From Phoronis australis (Eukaryota; Phoronida; Phoronidae), in the NCBI GenBank assembly GCA_002633005.1, contig NMRA01000130.1, positions 193,577 to 253,576 of the forward strand: a stretch of 60,000 nt of DNA, given 5' to 3'. The notes under the pieces were generated by a model. That model had not been told where the DNA came from. It did not search any database and saw only the letters and a list, made by a program, of their open reading frames with translations. The position numbers and the translations under genes are program-made. The stretch's first letter is position 1. Each line of letters opens with the position of its first letter. Below, one piece after another: positions 23,601 through 35,533 of the stretch.

Positions 23601-26600
23601 GTTTGGCAAAAATTCATTGATTTCCGACAAAAGCTAAAAATTACAAACTTTTGATTTAGATCAGTTACTATTAAAGTGATCTCAGTTTATTCCTTACTTG
23701 AGTTAGATTCAATTTCTCGGCTTGCAAAGAATTGACAGTTTTGTTATTCCTTGAGATCTTGCTCGACGTGTAAAATGACTCGTCGTCACTAGGCAATACG
23801 TAGAGCCAGTCTTGAGCAATAACAGACTGTTAGTTACTTCAAAGCCCTGAAGTCAATTCTGATTGGACTAAGGTGCAATTTGAAATCCAGAACAGTAAGT
23901 GGGTTAAATCAAAAGGTGGTTTTGTGACAGCAGGCAGGTTTATGGCCGGTTTGCTAATCCTTGTGGTTGAGAAATTTGACGTGACATACCTGATACCTGT
24001 AGCAAATTTTCGTTACCGTACTTTACGACTGATTTGATCATCGGGAAAAGACTACCAGAGATTCTATGGTGCATCCATTCTATGTTGATCATACGTCCAA
24101 TTGTAGATTCCTCTAAGTACTCCGACAACATCACCCAAGTACACTCCACCAGCCATGACCAATGTACCATTAGATCCCACGTTGACTACAGGTTGGTATT
24201 GTAAATAGCATTAATCTTTGTCTATTGGAATAGTAGAATTGTAAAATGTTTCATGAATATCTTCGTGTAAACTTACACTTTTATTGATGACGACATCATG
24301 AAGATTTCGTTGTCTTCTCCGCCTTCTCAATGCTCTGTACAACCTGCTTTGACTGCGTCCAGTTAGAACTTTGCTGTGACGAGCTAAGCTTATTTGCGTA
24401 GAGTTTGAAACCCTGTGCAGCGAGTTTTAAGTATTGGGAGATTAGTCATTTCTTAAGTAAATTATGACACTTTGTACTTACAATGCCAGTTCAATGCATT
24501 TGTTCCAAGAATTGGCACACAAACTTCCTACAGTATAGACATGTACTTTGGAGCATGTACATGAATTTTGTTGTTCCAGTAGAGTTTGAATTTTCCGTGG
24601 TGGAGAACGGCATTTCTTCTAAATGCTCGATCGGGAGAATGGGAAATAGAGGCTACGTGAAATTATTTTAGATTGTTGTCCAATTCTGCCATAATGTTCC
24701 TGCCATCTGTCGTCACATTGTGTCTTGATGATGCTCACGTGTCGGTCTACAGTAATTATCAATATTTAAGCAGCATTCACCGAGACTGCGTTTTGCATCT
24801 TGTGACTTAACTAAAAGTGACACATACGGAGTTCATGAGTGCAGCGTCTTGCCCTTGTACAGAATCTTGATAAATTTTGTGACAAAATAAAATTTATCAA
24901 ACAAAAACTGTCAGTCTCAAGTCTTGCTTATCTCCCTGCATTTTCTTTTGACGTAACAACCACCAGATTTGCCTTGTTTTTCCCTCTCTACGTTTTGAAT
25001 CCTTTTGTGCTGGGTTAATGATTCTGGGTCGTTTTCAAGTTCTCCAAGATAAGATTTTCAAAGGAATACTGAAATTTTTTTATGGTGGGGCCAGTGTGCG
25101 CCAGTGGTTAGCTGTGAAGGACAAACATTGCTTGAAGTGTTAGGGTATTTTGTGTTTTGGCTTTTCTTCAGTAAAAATGAAAGGAGACATAAGTTATTTG
25201 ACATTTGTACATTTCAGCCACTCCAACAATTCCGGTCATTCGCCCTTCGTACCCCGTCTCGGCAGCGGGAGGTAGCGTGGCTGTCGGAACAACGACTGTT
25301 CCGTTAACTGGCATAACCCCCGGAACAACAGCAGTCCCCGGTAAGATAAAGTTTAGTGTTTGGTTACAACAGCAGTAAAATTTCCTGTGCAGGCATCAGG
25401 TTAGCGCTGCTGCAACTCAGTATTACAGTTACTTTAAATGCGCATTCTGGCCGAGAAACTATGATATTTGACCACTGTCCACTACAAAACTGATCTCATC
25501 TTATTCTTGGTAGACGAGAAGTTGTAACTCGGCTTTTGTTCACTGTTATTTGAGCCTATGCTTGCTGCGTGAAATGGCCCACTGTGACAACTCTACTTCA
25601 GATTCACTGTTGTTATCTAACTGTGCTCCCTCAGTTATTACTTGGGAAATGTTTTTTTTTTAGTTTGTACGCATGCTACAGGTCGCATTTTTTGTCCGGA
25701 CGACATGAAATTTTTATACAACATGGACCTCTTTGAAAGCTTGCGGCCAATTACTTTTGGGCAAATTCGGACTAAACGTGGCATTGCGATGATATTTTTT
25801 TAATTTTCAAGGAACTCTAGTTTTAGGGTGCTTTAAGGTATTCTGTTGAATTTTATACGTAGATGGAATCTTGTCAAGGGCTGTCTGGAATGTGACATGT
25901 GCTTCTCGAATCATTTAAGGTTTTCCGATGACTTCTCTTTCATTTATTGCTTTCTCATGCCTTATCTCCAGAGTCCCTTGACGGATCTTTCTGAAATTTG
26001 GTACGTGGATCAAGCGCAATCCGCATATGTTTAGACAGCTTGTTCACAGCCTGTGCAGCTTCGTTAGTGGCCTGCTGCAAAACTGTCATGCAATTAACTC
26101 TCTTAATGATTTCAGGTGTGTCACCACTGCCCACTATACCTGGTTTGCCCCCCATATCAATGGCGGGGATGCCTCCCGTCTCCATACCCCCTCTTAACTT
26201 AACGTCTACTTCAGGTAAGACGTGCTTCTTGCCACCAGGGTACTATCCTATTTTTGCGCGAATTGTTTTAATTTTGACAATTATGATTGTATTTAACAAC
26301 TCCTCGCTTCGAAATTTGTTTCAAAGTTCCAGATAGCAACTTTCAAATTGCATCATTGGGTCTCTCATCCAGAGTGTTTGGAACATGTATCAGATTGCCC
26401 GGTGCTGTCAAAATTGACCAGATTCGACAAGTCTCGCCCAATATTCATTTGTTACTAAGGAGCTCTGTATTGTAGTAGTAGTTGAAGTGGCTCAAATTGT
26501 TTTGTGGGCTAAAACCACATTTAGTGTCCCCCTTAAGATCATCAGCTTTATCTTGAGATAAGGATTGCGCAAAAGAGTTGCTTAAACTTAAAGGGATGTT

Positions 26601-27259
26601 TCTCGTGCTCTGAAAAAAAAACAGTCTTGTTTTGAGACGCAATGATTGCGCCAGTGGTCACTGAGTTTGAACGTAGTCAAATTCAATTATTGTGAGATGT
26701 TGGCTTAGGTTTTTTAAGGTTTTCGACTTTTTAAGTCACGTGTTTCCTATCTTATCTGTGGAGGAGATTACAGGCTCATAAACTTTCAAAACTTATCCCT
26801 TCTGTGCTTAGTTTTATCAATGTTAAGAACATTGGTCATGATTGCAATTGAAATTGTAGCATCGTAACTATGACAATGGTTAAGTTTACTCACATGTAAC
26901 TCTCACTTTTTACAGGTCCAACACTAGGTGGTGTGCCCCCCTTTTCCACTATGCCTACAGCTCCGCTGCCTTTTAACCCTTCACTGACCCCTGTAACCCT
27001 TGGCAGCCTACCAGTCACCACTACTCAGCTGTCACAATTGACGTCTGCCTCCTTGACAGCCAGCCCCGCTCCTGCCCCCCTGCTTACAAATTACGCCTCT
27101 CCCCTGGCTACCACACCCTCGATAGGCAACTCACTACCACCCATTCCCCCATTGCCACAACTCCCAGAAGGATTCACCCTGCCCCCTATGAACATACCCC
27201 CTCCCCCTGCACCACTTAGCACCATCACATCGACACAGTCTGCGACGCCAAGCTCATAA
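14589..27259 (+). CDS. GORASP2: GORASP2/GRASP55-type Golgi reassembly-stacking protein, complete (426 aa)
   Basis: Peripheral Golgi membrane protein that tethers cisternae by trans-oligomerising its two PDZ-like domains; family members also act in unconventional secretion. Ten exons join in phase: 14589-14651, 15769-15849, 16614-16771, 17736-17868, 18764-18894, 19817-19937, 21919-21946, 25218-25340, 26116-26214 and 26916-27259 (1281 nt with stop). Seen: Gly2 for N-myristoylation (MGGSQS), PDZ1 at about residues 15-105, [19 protein letters not shown]2 at about 111-199 with GYGYLHRIP, then a Pro/Ser/Thr-rich tail. H18, C103 and C192 fall at the metal-binding positions described for GRASP proteins. 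[13 protein letters not shown] and Leu20 favour GRASP55 over GRASP65. Many invertebrates have a single GRASP, so the symbol means the family. Human GORASP2 is 452 aa. Confidence 0.96.
15769..15849 (+). CDS. GORASP2: GORASP exon 2
   Basis: [20 protein letters not shown] and AIGNTRL: the carboxylate-binding-loop region of the first PDZ. Acceptor TTTCAG; donor GTAAGT; phase 0 on both sides. Confidence 0.96.
16614..16771 (+). CDS. GORASP2: GORASP exon 3
   Basis: [20 protein letters not shown] through [13 protein letters not shown], closing PDZ1. Acceptor TTCCAG; donor GTGAGT; leaves in phase 2. Confidence 0.96.
17736..17868 (+). CDS. GORASP2: GORASP exon 4, followed by a GC donor
   Basis: [20 protein letters not shown] through [12 protein letters not shown]: start of PDZ2. 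The exon ends CACGAG and is followed by GCAAGT, not GT. The next exon starts in phase at SEDLF, so the intron is GC-AG. The GT-frame alternative would break the highly conserved HESEDLF junction. Confidence 0.95.
18764..18894 (+). CDS. GORASP2: GORASP exon 5
   Basis: [20 protein letters not shown] through NSAWGGEG: core of PDZ2. Acceptor TTCCAG; donor GTAAGG; leaves in phase 2. Confidence 0.96.
19403..19508. repeat. Long hairpin, about 36-bp arms
   Basis: Arms 19403-19439 and 19473-19508 are inverted copies (AGTAAAAATAAAACGAC paired with GTCGTTTTATTTTTACT) ending in the AGTACC/GGTACT pair. The loop is about 33 nt. In the intron between GORASP exons 5 and 6. Probably a MITE core. Confidence 0.85.
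19817..19937 (+). CDS. GORASP2: GORASP exon 6: end of GRASP domain
   Basis: [19 protein letters not shown] then a Ser/Pro/Gly linker ending KDGFSE. C192 is here. Acceptor TTCCAG; donor GTAACG; phase 0. Confidence 0.95.
21148..21292. mobile_element. Short hAT-like MITE nested in the inverted-repeat element
   Basis: Ends CAGGGCGGGTCTTGG and the complement of CCTGGATCCGCCCCTG, 145 bp, same terminal class as 11595-11755. No target duplication seen. Confidence 0.45.
21919..21946 (+). CDS. GORASP2: GORASP exon 7: 28-bp microexon
   Basis: TTCTTTCAG precedes and GTGAGT follows a 28-nt segment encoding TNDKSTVSP plus one base. Exon 6 ends in phase 0 and exon 8 needs one incoming base to read its Pro/Thr frame, so an exon of length 1 mod 3 is required between them. 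This is the one I find with strong sites. It lies inside a 1.7 kb inverted-repeat pair (20746-22430). Not supported by any transcript here. Confidence 0.75.
25218..25340 (+). CDS. GORASP2: GORASP exon 8: proline-rich tail
   Basis: Read in the frame set by the microexon it gives [20 protein letters not shown] and a Thr/Pro stretch. The other frames give charged non-family sequence running to a stop. Acceptor TTTCAG; donor GTAAGA; leaves in phase 1. Confidence 0.85.
25690..26040 (+). repeat. Dispersed copy of the GAAATTTGG repeat family
   Basis: CTTGACGGATCTTTCTGAAA then TTTGGTACGTGG (about 25977-26006), preceded by GACATGAAATTTTTATACAA. This resembles the units of the 44-47 kb array. It sits directly upstream of GORASP exon 9. 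Confidence 0.5.
26116..26214 (+). CDS. GORASP2: GORASP exon 9: proline-rich tail
   Basis: Encodes [20 protein letters not shown] and a PP-rich continuation, resembling the LPPLPSMPP tail of vertebrate GRASP55. Acceptor TTTCAG; donor GTAAGA; phase 1 on both sides. Confidence 0.92.
26916..27259 (+). CDS. GORASP2: GORASP exon 10: C-terminal proline-rich region and stop
   Basis: Starts [14 protein letters not shown] and continues 113 codons of Pro, Leu, Thr and Ser to TAA. There are repeated [10 protein letters not shown] and PPPPAP patterns and no globular domain. Vertebrate tails are phosphorylated to control stacking; Ser/Thr-Pro sites are plentiful here. Confidence 0.95.
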
Positions 27260-29864
27260 TTTGGAAGGATCCATCAGAGAATGTCGATTGTATATTTATG
27301 CGAATCTTAATATTACTTCTAAAGTTGTGTATATTTGGTTACTCCGTAGTTTGGTTCAAAACTACTGCATAGTGAAACTCGAGCATTGATGTTAACTTAC
27401 AAATTGCAATAAGTCTGCTGGTCATCTATCAAATTTCTGTATCTGTAGTAGTTGCTTTTTAACAGTTTCATGGTTTCGTTGTGTTATTCTATATCTGACT
27501 GTTCCACTGTACTTGCTGTTATTACAACCAACTTACTTCTGACCTGAACTAGGCAGATATGATACGAGCTTAATACTTGCATTGTTTTCAAAGAAAAATA
27601 ATCGGTTTAGTATTTGCTGGTGTCGTATTTGAAATGTTCGTTACAGCTGCCAAGAAGGGAAGTCATTACTTTGAGTTAACCTCACATGAAACAGTACATA
27701 TCAATATGGCATTAATATGGTGACTTTATCCAATCAGGTACTGGCCCTGTAAGGTGTGCAAATTACGGTGTAGATGACTCGGTACTTACTTAAAACTAGA
27801 CATAAAGTTAAGAATTGAATGAAAACAACTTAGATGATTATTATGAATTCATGAAGTGAAATTTTATTTAAGTTTACATGTGGGTCCAAGTGTGTTTCTA
27901 TTGTGAAGGGTTGTGCCAAGGGGTGACTGCGTTATTACACCTATCATGTATCTGCATTATTAAAGCTATGTTCAGCGATGATGGACTCAGAAACGGTTAA
28001 AAGGGGACATTCTCCAACAGAAAAGTAATTTACAAAAGTTAGCAGTTAAGTGGAATCAACCCACTATTTCCACAGTAGCAGTTGAATGTGCTGCAGCTAA
28101 GCCAAAAACCCAGGCATTAAGTAAAGTTGTATTTTTAAGCACAATTTAAACGATTAAGACACTGGTCATGATTTATTTCAGTATCTGGCAGACAATGTTG
28201 ACAACTGTGATTTAAAAAAGCAGATTTTTGATATTTTATTGCTTTGGTCAAGGCTAATAGCTTCAAGTAGTCATCTCATCTAAACATTAATCTACAAAAA
28301 TGGATTTTCATCGTAAAAACGATCTTGTCCCTGTAATGAACCTTAATTGGCCTTCGGTGTCATGTAGTACTTTGGGATTGCCAACTGTCCATGTTAAAAC
28401 CCTGGTGCTGTTTGGGTTTTAAAGTGTAGGTCATGATACTAACTGGAAAGTGCATTGTGTATGTATGTGCTGACGTTACAGTTGTATTGAGTACTGTTTC
28501 TGTGATGTGATGTGATTTCACCTTAAGATATCCCATTTCATGCATTGGCGAATTCTGAGTGTTTTCTATGTTTATGGAATGGAGCTATTGGACGTCTTTG
28601 TTCTTGTTTTATCATATTTTAAAGTTGGCCATTTTTGTCCTGCGGAAGCAAGGCTCAATATATCTTCACTATTACTGAGTAGTTGTTCTGTCGACTTGTA
28701 CTTAAGGGGACATTTTCTGCTTACTCGCCGCCTAAAGACCCCAAAAATAAACCATATTTCTCTATCCCACAAACTGTGCCTAAACCTTTCCACATCATTA
28801 GTAGGACTTGATGATTTCCATTTACAAGCAGAACAGGTAATCGATCAAGGTATAACCAGTGTCAACAAACAATGGTTTCGACTGGGGTGGTGGCAATCCT
28901 GACAATACTGGGTTTGTAAATTAGGATATGCGTGTATTTCCTTTGTTTAACAACTACTAAGTTGCCTTGTTCAGGTCATTGGTACACCCAGTGGGGCAAT
29001 TGCCTTCACTGGAGTAAGAGACGGTAGATTAATTTAATCCTGGCTCTTGCTAGTGTTTTCTGCAAACTTGTCTACGTTTCGGCTGGCATGATAGTTTCAT
29101 TATCCATTTTGTCCACTTTCTGGTCTAAGCTCACTGGGGTATGGTTGATTTGTATCTGTTGTACAGTTTGTTTATGAAACTGAAAAATGCACTTTTATAG
29201 GCAGACACTATATTAACACTGAGCTAATTAGCAGTGGACTAAACAAAGTTGGTCTTTGTGGCTATATCGGACGGGATAACCGAGGTTTGCGCTCCCTGTT
29301 GGCGGTTAGTTAAGTCAATTCAGAGGATATACGAAATGTCGTCGGGAAAATTATTAACTTTTCATCCACGTTAAACTTCTACTTAAAGTTACATTTGCTC
29401 TGTTTAGCTGGGTTAGAAACGCAAGTCAAACTAGGTCTTCTAGTCTGATAAAATCGTTCTCGTACTGTTTCTCACTGAAAGATTTCTATTTCTGTTACCA
29501 TGGTTAAGTCGGAGGCAATGTATGCATGCACTACTTTTGAATTGGCAATTTTAGGGATCGACTGACCAACCCTAATGAAGTCTGAAGCGTTCTCTGAGAC
29601 GCTGGTCGTCAGTTCTGTACTTGCTGGTGACGGAAATAGAATCCCACGAAGACAGATTTTATTAGACTATAATTCGGTTTTTGTTTTTAGCTAGCTAAAT
29701 ACTGCTTTTAACACTAGTTGATGTTGAACAGGTGAATTTTTATTTACAAGGTTTCTCAAAGTACAGTGTAGTGATGCTTAACAGTCACAGTAGTGTTTTC
29801 AGTTTACATCTCCTCTGTACTTTACATTGTCTATATTGCCATATTTTATTAAGGGTTAAATAAA
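27260..29864 (+). other. GORASP 3'UTR region and candidate poly(A) signals
   Basis: No credible coding sequence follows the stop. ATTAAA at 27959-27964 and AATAAA at 29859-29864 are candidate polyadenylation signals. Which is used cannot be told from sequence. Confidence 0.35.
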
Positions 29865-31842
29865 AATTGAAAATCGAAATCGTGGAGTTCTCTTTATTTT
29901 ACGTTGAAATTGACCTTAGAGCAACAAAAAAATCTCGAGCAAAATCATTTTGTGGAATTCTCAAATGTCTAAGACGTTTATTTGAATCTAGGAACCAGGG
30001 CTTTTTCGGGATCATTTCACGGTGCAGTGCGAAGTAGGCCCAAGGTGTCATTATTTTCTCAATTTTGTCCTTTAAAAGGACCGTTAAAATAGTTCAAGTT
30101 TGTCAGAGGCGTATATTGAAGTCTAACTTTCGACAAAGTGAAATCTGACTCCACGTTTCTAATGCACGACCGATGTTTCTTCGGCTACTTGTATCAGCAC
30201 AAGTAACCGTTCCACATTTGACCGAGAGCACGCTGGCGCCTAGTTGAATTATTAATTGCAAATCTATAAAAAATGTCATCTGATTTGAGTTCACGCCGAC
30301 GGTACGCCGCGCTTACAGCACCTTTGAATAGGCCTAGAACGCGAAAGTCTCATAAAATTGCCTTTTAAAATAGGATCGTGGCGAAACCATGCAGTTCTCA
30401 GTTGGGGATGTTATCATTAAATATTGCAAGAAATTTCAGAAAAATCGCCAGATTCACTATTTTTGAAATACAGACGAAATATAAACATCTCGTGGAGAAT
30501 TTCTCGCTTACACTGGTCACCGCGAAGATTCCCTTAGCCTCAGACAACTTTTATGATGCCTATTCAGCACGCCCTTTGTATTGGTGTAGATCTGAGCTAA
30601 TGAAGTGGAAAGGTAATAGCTAGCATTACTGTCTCAATACTGGTTGTTGTTAGTATCCCCAATTTGGTTTTCTCTGACATTTGCAGAAATCAATGCTCCT
30701 GGTATAGCTCATTGCAGAGATACAGCCAGCAACTCTGGAGAGTAGTTTTAACTTGGTACATTATAAATAATACAAAGTGACTAAAAAGGTTAACTTATGT
30801 TTATCTTCACAAAGGGCCTCTTCCCAAAGGAACGTTATGTTTCTTATCGGTTTTCATAATTTTTAATGCTTCTGCCCACTTGTTTTTTTTTTCTTACCGG
30901 GAACGGGTTGATAACTTTCTATCTAACTTGAAGTACCAAAACAGAGGTAGATTTTGATCGTCAGCGAAATTTAAGCTTAATTAGTTAAGTTCATTGTGAG
31001 CCCATCCCTGAACTTTCCTCATTACAGGTACACTAAACATTTCACGTGTCATTAAATTTTTATCTTTATTAGAACTCAAATCATAAAATATATACAGAAG
31101 AACAAATATGGTGTTAACCAAACTGAAGATTTTTAATCTCTGGACAATTTCGGTGGCACTGACTATATAACTATTCTAGCTCTTTGTCAGTAATAAAAAA
31201 ATTAAAAGTGGGCTCAAGTTAAGTACAATTGTTTCCCGGGTAAAAATCGTACTTGGATGTTTTTTTTTCTAGCTGAATACTGAATACTGGTGTTCGTTTT
31301 TAATGAAAATTAGTGATTAATGCACTTTGAAAATTCGCCATTATGTACAGTCAGAGATGTTTAATACAGTTTATGGTCTTGTTCGCATCCGGCAATGCGG
31401 AGTTTATTAGAAAAAAAAATATTCAGCGCATTCGTACCCAGCAATTTTAACTATTGCCTACTGAATTGACATTTCAGCTCAATAAATCTCTGACAAATTA
31501 GAAAAAGTCCTGCTCGTGCCCTGACATTCGTCTACAGCCGGCGACTAATAATTGTAAGCTTTCACAATGACGAATTCAGTGCTGAGAACTAACCGTGTGT
31601 AGGACTCCGACCCATTCAATCTATGGCATTCAATTGGAAACTTTTTGTAAAATTTTATTCGGCCGAAATAACTGACTACCTCGGTCCTCAGTCCAACTGA
31701 CCAGGGATGGTAAATACTCATTTTAATTATGCCAATATCCTGCATGTATCTAGACTTCATATATATGCATGTATAGGAAGGTAGGCGACATTTCATTTTG
31801 CTGTCGCCAGGGTCTGGAAACCGGGTCTCTCCATCAGGGACG
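29865..31842. other. Intergenic DNA, nothing recognised
   Basis: AT-rich, only short random ORFs, no repeat I recognise on either strand. Confidence 0.5.
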
Positions 31843-31854
31843 TTGAAAGTTTAG

Positions 31855-33340
31855 TGTCACAGCCTTGCTGCAGACCTTGACTGGACCATAATGTAAATTA
31901 AATGTAACCGTTTGTAAATAATCGTCGCCATTATCCCACTTTTTACTACACATATAACCTCCTGAAAAGGTAGTAAGTACTTATCTGCTCTTGTAAATGT
32001 GTTACTTTTTACCGCGACTATTTTAATTATTTTATACTCCATGTACTCTACCTCAAGATTTTTATTTTACATCTAGAATTTGGATTGTGGATCTACCTTA
32101 CTTTGTTAGGACTCTAGTTACGTGCAGTCTTTTACTTAGTCAAGTAGGTCGGAACTTAAAAATCAACTCGATGGGGCTGAATATCGGTTGCCCGCCAGCT
32201 TATGTATAAATGGACGTAAACTAAAGCTTTTCATCTCGTCTTCATGTTGGAATCTGAATGTTCCGTCAACCTTTGGTATGATACCATTTATGATCGACAT
32301 GTGTCCCGAACAAAGATAAATGATACGTGCGTCGCAAGCTCGTTACCAGAGATGAAAAGCAGACCGAGGTAGGGATATAAGGTCATTTATTATGACTAAT
32401 ACAATACAATATAATGAAATACAGGTAAATAATGTATAATAGGTAATCTCTGGTAAGATGGGCAATAAAAAGCGCTAAAGTATTCATCGGATTTTAACTT
32501 GAACGAATTTTCATTTTGCACATTAATGTAATTAGAATCCCTTCAATTTTAGTGAGACATTGACTCGTGCGTGTATCGTAGTAGTTCCGTTGCAAAAGCT
32601 GACCTCGTGCGGAGGATCCTTTCTAGTCGCGGCAATTAAACGACATTTATAGGGAATTAGACTGTCACGACTGCAGAAGAGACACCTTCTGTCAAGGTAA
32701 CTCCAGGCGTACCTGAGCCACGCCAGTGCAGACCACTCCCAAGCCGTTTGTCTTCTACACCGAAGTAACAGACAGCCGAAGACAGGTGATTTCATTGCCC
32801 GTAGGAAACTAAGGACTCCGTCACCCAATTCCGACCAGTCAAATTAATCCTAAGTAGATCTAGTGTTGAGCTCTGCCAGGAGTGGCCGACACTATTCTTA
32901 GTTTAATTATTGTGTTCTTCTGTTCGTGTGAGTAGAGTAGTTCAGTATTGAACTGGCAGCTGACCCCTGAGGCCAATGAGGGCCGTGGTTATACGTTTAC
33001 CAAAGATGTCGGGAAGTTCTAAAATGTGCTTCATGCTCATGAGACGGTTTGTGAAAGCACTGAGTTAAAAGTTGAAAGTCAGTGGAACGGTAGTTGAGTA
33101 CAAGAGTACAGTTGAGTTGCTGAAAGTGTCTCGAAAGTTGAGTCCAGGCTTCATAGCACTGGCTGCATGGCCAAATATTACGTCGGACGTTTTGTTGTAG
33201 TATAGGCTTGTGAACGTACTTTCGAGATTAATTAATAAAGCGATTAACTTGTATCAGTTTTCAGTCTAGCGAAAGGTATTAGCACCGGTCGGTAACCACC
33301 CGTGCACACCCCACACACAGACGGGGCCAAAACGCCGGCA
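31855..33340 (+). mobile_element. LTR-like sequence in unit A (related to the solo LTR at 44.2-44.9 kb)
   Basis: Shares with 44233-44946 the stretch around TTACGTCGGACGTTTTGTT, the AATAAAGCGATTAAC poly(A)-signal region and GGTATTAGCACCGGTC near its end. A TGTCAC start at 31855 and a TATAAA-like site near 32203 fit an LTR but the ends are not proven. The partner copy in unit B is about 35534-37055. Confidence 0.5.
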
Positions 33341-33689
33341 AGCTCCACTTGATATATGCAAGACTGCCAAGATTCTCGCCACGAATGAATCGAAGCTGGT
33401 GTGACAGTGGCGGATCGAGGATACCATAGGGGGGCCCAACATATTGCCTCGGGGAATTGGGCAAAGCGCTATTTGTATGTGCACAGGCGGCCGAAAGTTA
33501 CGGTGCCGGGGATTTGGACCTCCTGTCCCGAAACTACGTCGGTGAACTAAAAAAAAAACAAAAGAAAAACGTTTACACGATTCCGCCGGGGTCTGAGCTG
33601 CCCTCATCAGCTACCGGTCCTAATTGCTGAACTCAATCAGCCGATTTCATAAAAATGGGGCAACAAAACCAGGTTTAAGAATTAAACCT

Positions 33690-33712
33690 AAACCTAAACC
33701 TAAACCTGGTCT
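33690..33712 (+). repeat. AAACCT hexamer repeat
   Basis: Four AAACCT units here, three in the unit B copy (37384-37401), embedded in AAACCAGGTTTAA-type inverted repeats. Not the canonical animal telomere motif. Confidence 0.75.
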
Positions 33713-33964
33713 AATTTTGGAACTAGTTGCATTTCACCAACGTGATTTAAAAGTTTGAAAGCCTGGTTTTGTTAGACCATGGAGCCGGTTTTGGTCTTTT
33801 TGGCATTTGAAGACTATTTTAAATACGGCAAATTTGTTAAGAATCGATGACACAAAATATAAAACGTGTAATAAGCATTACAAAAAGGAGAAGGTTTCTC
33901 GCGCAAACGCTGTGGACCATAAACAAGTAGGTCTCTGCTCTTGGTATGTGATTAGAAGTAAAAT

Positions 33965-34045
33965 CGTTGTGGAGTAGTGGTAACGCACGCGCTCACAAAT
34001 CGGCAGGTCGTGAGTTCGATTCTTTGATACTTGCAGTTTTTCCTG
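33965..34045 (+). repeat. tRNA-derived SINE head, plus strand
   Basis: A-box-like TGGAGTAGTGGTAACGCAC and B-box-like GGTCGTGAGTTCGATTCT about 45 nt apart, followed by non-tRNA sequence. Present only in haplotype copy A. Confidence 0.55.
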
Positions 34046-34608
34046 TTTGACACGTTCTCGGTTTTTTTTTGTTTTTTTTCTAATACTTCAGGAATCAAGG
34101 GAAATGCTTGAATTTTAGAGGTAAAAACAGAAAAATTTCCTGGGCGGGAGGGGGGTTTGCCCGACCTCCCCCCATTCGGTGCTATGCGCATCTACAATCG
34201 TGGTTCAGTTTTCGCAAATTCTTACAGCCGGAAAAAAATTTGGGCCCCCCCTTGTGATATCCTAGATCCGCCACTGTGTATCAACATGTAAAGCTAAAGA
34301 CAGGACGGAGTGTATGCTAGGCAATGTCTCGCGGATTTTTGTGCGATCAATGAGCTATATATATTTAAGTCATTGCGTGCGATATTTCGTTTTCACGCGT
34401 CTACGGAACCGCGCGCCAGGTTGCGTATTGGCCTACCCCGGCGGCGTGCCACGGGTTGTACCACCAGAGGTCTCTTTTTAAGTTCCGGTTTATGCGGTTG
34501 AGCTTCATTGCGTCTTTGATCAGAGTTGATTGCGGATTCTGTGCTGCCTTTCTACACTGTATCTCAAACAAATTGGTTCTTGGTATTATATAGAACAAAT
34601 TTAGCACC

Positions 34609-34857
34609 ATGAAGTTTGACTCTAATCGTTCAGTTTCACGCAACGGTCTCACCAACTTCTTTTTGGTTGGAATGACTTTGGGTCTCCTCTGCACGACCTA
34701 TCTTCTCTGGAAAACGCGAGGCAGGGAAACTATGCTACAAGCAGACCTGCTGAAATTGAAAACTTCGTCACAAGCTGAAATCAGCTCTTTGCAACAGAAA
34801 GTTGCGCAACTGACTAAAGATGTAGCAAGGGCACAAGAGGATACCAAAAAGTCGGAG
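34609..34857 (+). CDS. Exon 1 of membrane coiled-coil protein, haplotype copy A
   Basis: 83 codons from ATG to a GTAAGT donor in phase 0. Differs from copy B (39244-39492) at three of 249 bases, two changing residues (V20I, L68M). Because it lies in the duplicated segment next to the N, it is probably the other allele of the same exon and not an extra exon. Confidence 0.85.
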
Positions 34858-35518
34858 GTAAGTTCTTGGAGCACTCCCAGTAACCATGGTAACTGATTGG
34901 TTTGAGCCACTACTACACTAGTATCAGTTGAGTCTTGATTAACATTCTAAGTAAGCGCTAACACTTTTAAAAACTCTTTATTTAAAAATTGAGGAAAAAT
35001 TTTTTTTTGTGAAATCTTCACACAAATTTTCTTCATTTGGGGTATGGATAGAATTGTGAGTTAGTCACTAATGAATTAACATTTTATGAATCTCAGTCTC
35101 ATTTGAGCTTCTATAACCCTAGTGACCTCCGTCTCTTGTTGGCCCCAGTAGAGATGGTGGAAGCTTTTCGATAGATTATGCCTCACACTGATTAAAATAT
35201 TAAAGTGCCATTGTTACAAGAGTGTAAACTCCCCCGAGCTATTTACAATATTTACATAGTAAGAGTTCTCACTGCGCTCTGATCTGTCGAGGGCTTTTCC
35301 ATCCTTGTTCCCGATGACTGCCAAGCCACAAACTTCAGTCCAGGTCTTGAAACACTCACATTGGCAACACTGGCAGTCACTGACACTGTCCAGGTTGGAC
35401 TTGTAATTTTCCTATGTAACATACCAAAAGTTCTTTAACTCAAACTTCTCACCAACTCTTTCAAAAGTTCTCAAGTAATAACCTAATTGCTAAAGCATAT
35501 GCTCAAAACTTCGGAAAA

Positions 35519-35519
35519 N
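35519..35519. other. Single-N contig junction
   Basis: Lies exactly between the duplicate units, after GGAAAA of unit A and before GGACGTTG of unit B. Other single Ns occur at 46530 and 58731. Confidence 0.95.
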
Positions 35520-35533
35520 GGACGTTGAAAGTT

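Larger units (their letters stand above)
33405..34276. mobile_element. hAT-like element, 872 bp, with nested insertions (unit A)
   Basis: Left end CAGTGGCGGATCGAGGATAC and right end the complement of GATATCCTAGATCCGCCACTG pair over about 22 bp with two mismatches, with a C/G-rich GGGCCC block just inside each. The left end is also in unit B (37099) but the right end is not. The 8-bp flanks do not match, so the element is rearranged. A related right end occurs at 41305-41331. Confidence 0.65.
31843..35518. repeat. Unit A of an apparent tandem duplication (haplotype copy 1)
   Basis: 31843-33791 matches 35520-37486 and 34277-35518 matches 38912-40171, with scattered substitutions and small indels. 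33792-34276 is unique to this copy. The unit ends exactly at the single N at 35519, where unit B starts. Confidence 0.93.

Noticed and set aside
26287-26475. ORF after GORASP exon 9
   Set aside because: Lies in the intron after a strong GTAAGA donor. It has no proline-rich family character and no phase-compatible splice sites.
33266-33607. ORF on the minus strand repeated at 36968-37261
   Set aside because: Both lie across the LTR end and hAT end of the duplicated segment. The open frames differ in length between haplotypes because of indels, and there is no coding signature.
33690-33712. Interstitial telomere
   Set aside because: Units are AAACCT, not the TTAGGG or TTAGG complement, and only three or four copies, embedded in a transposon-like repeat.
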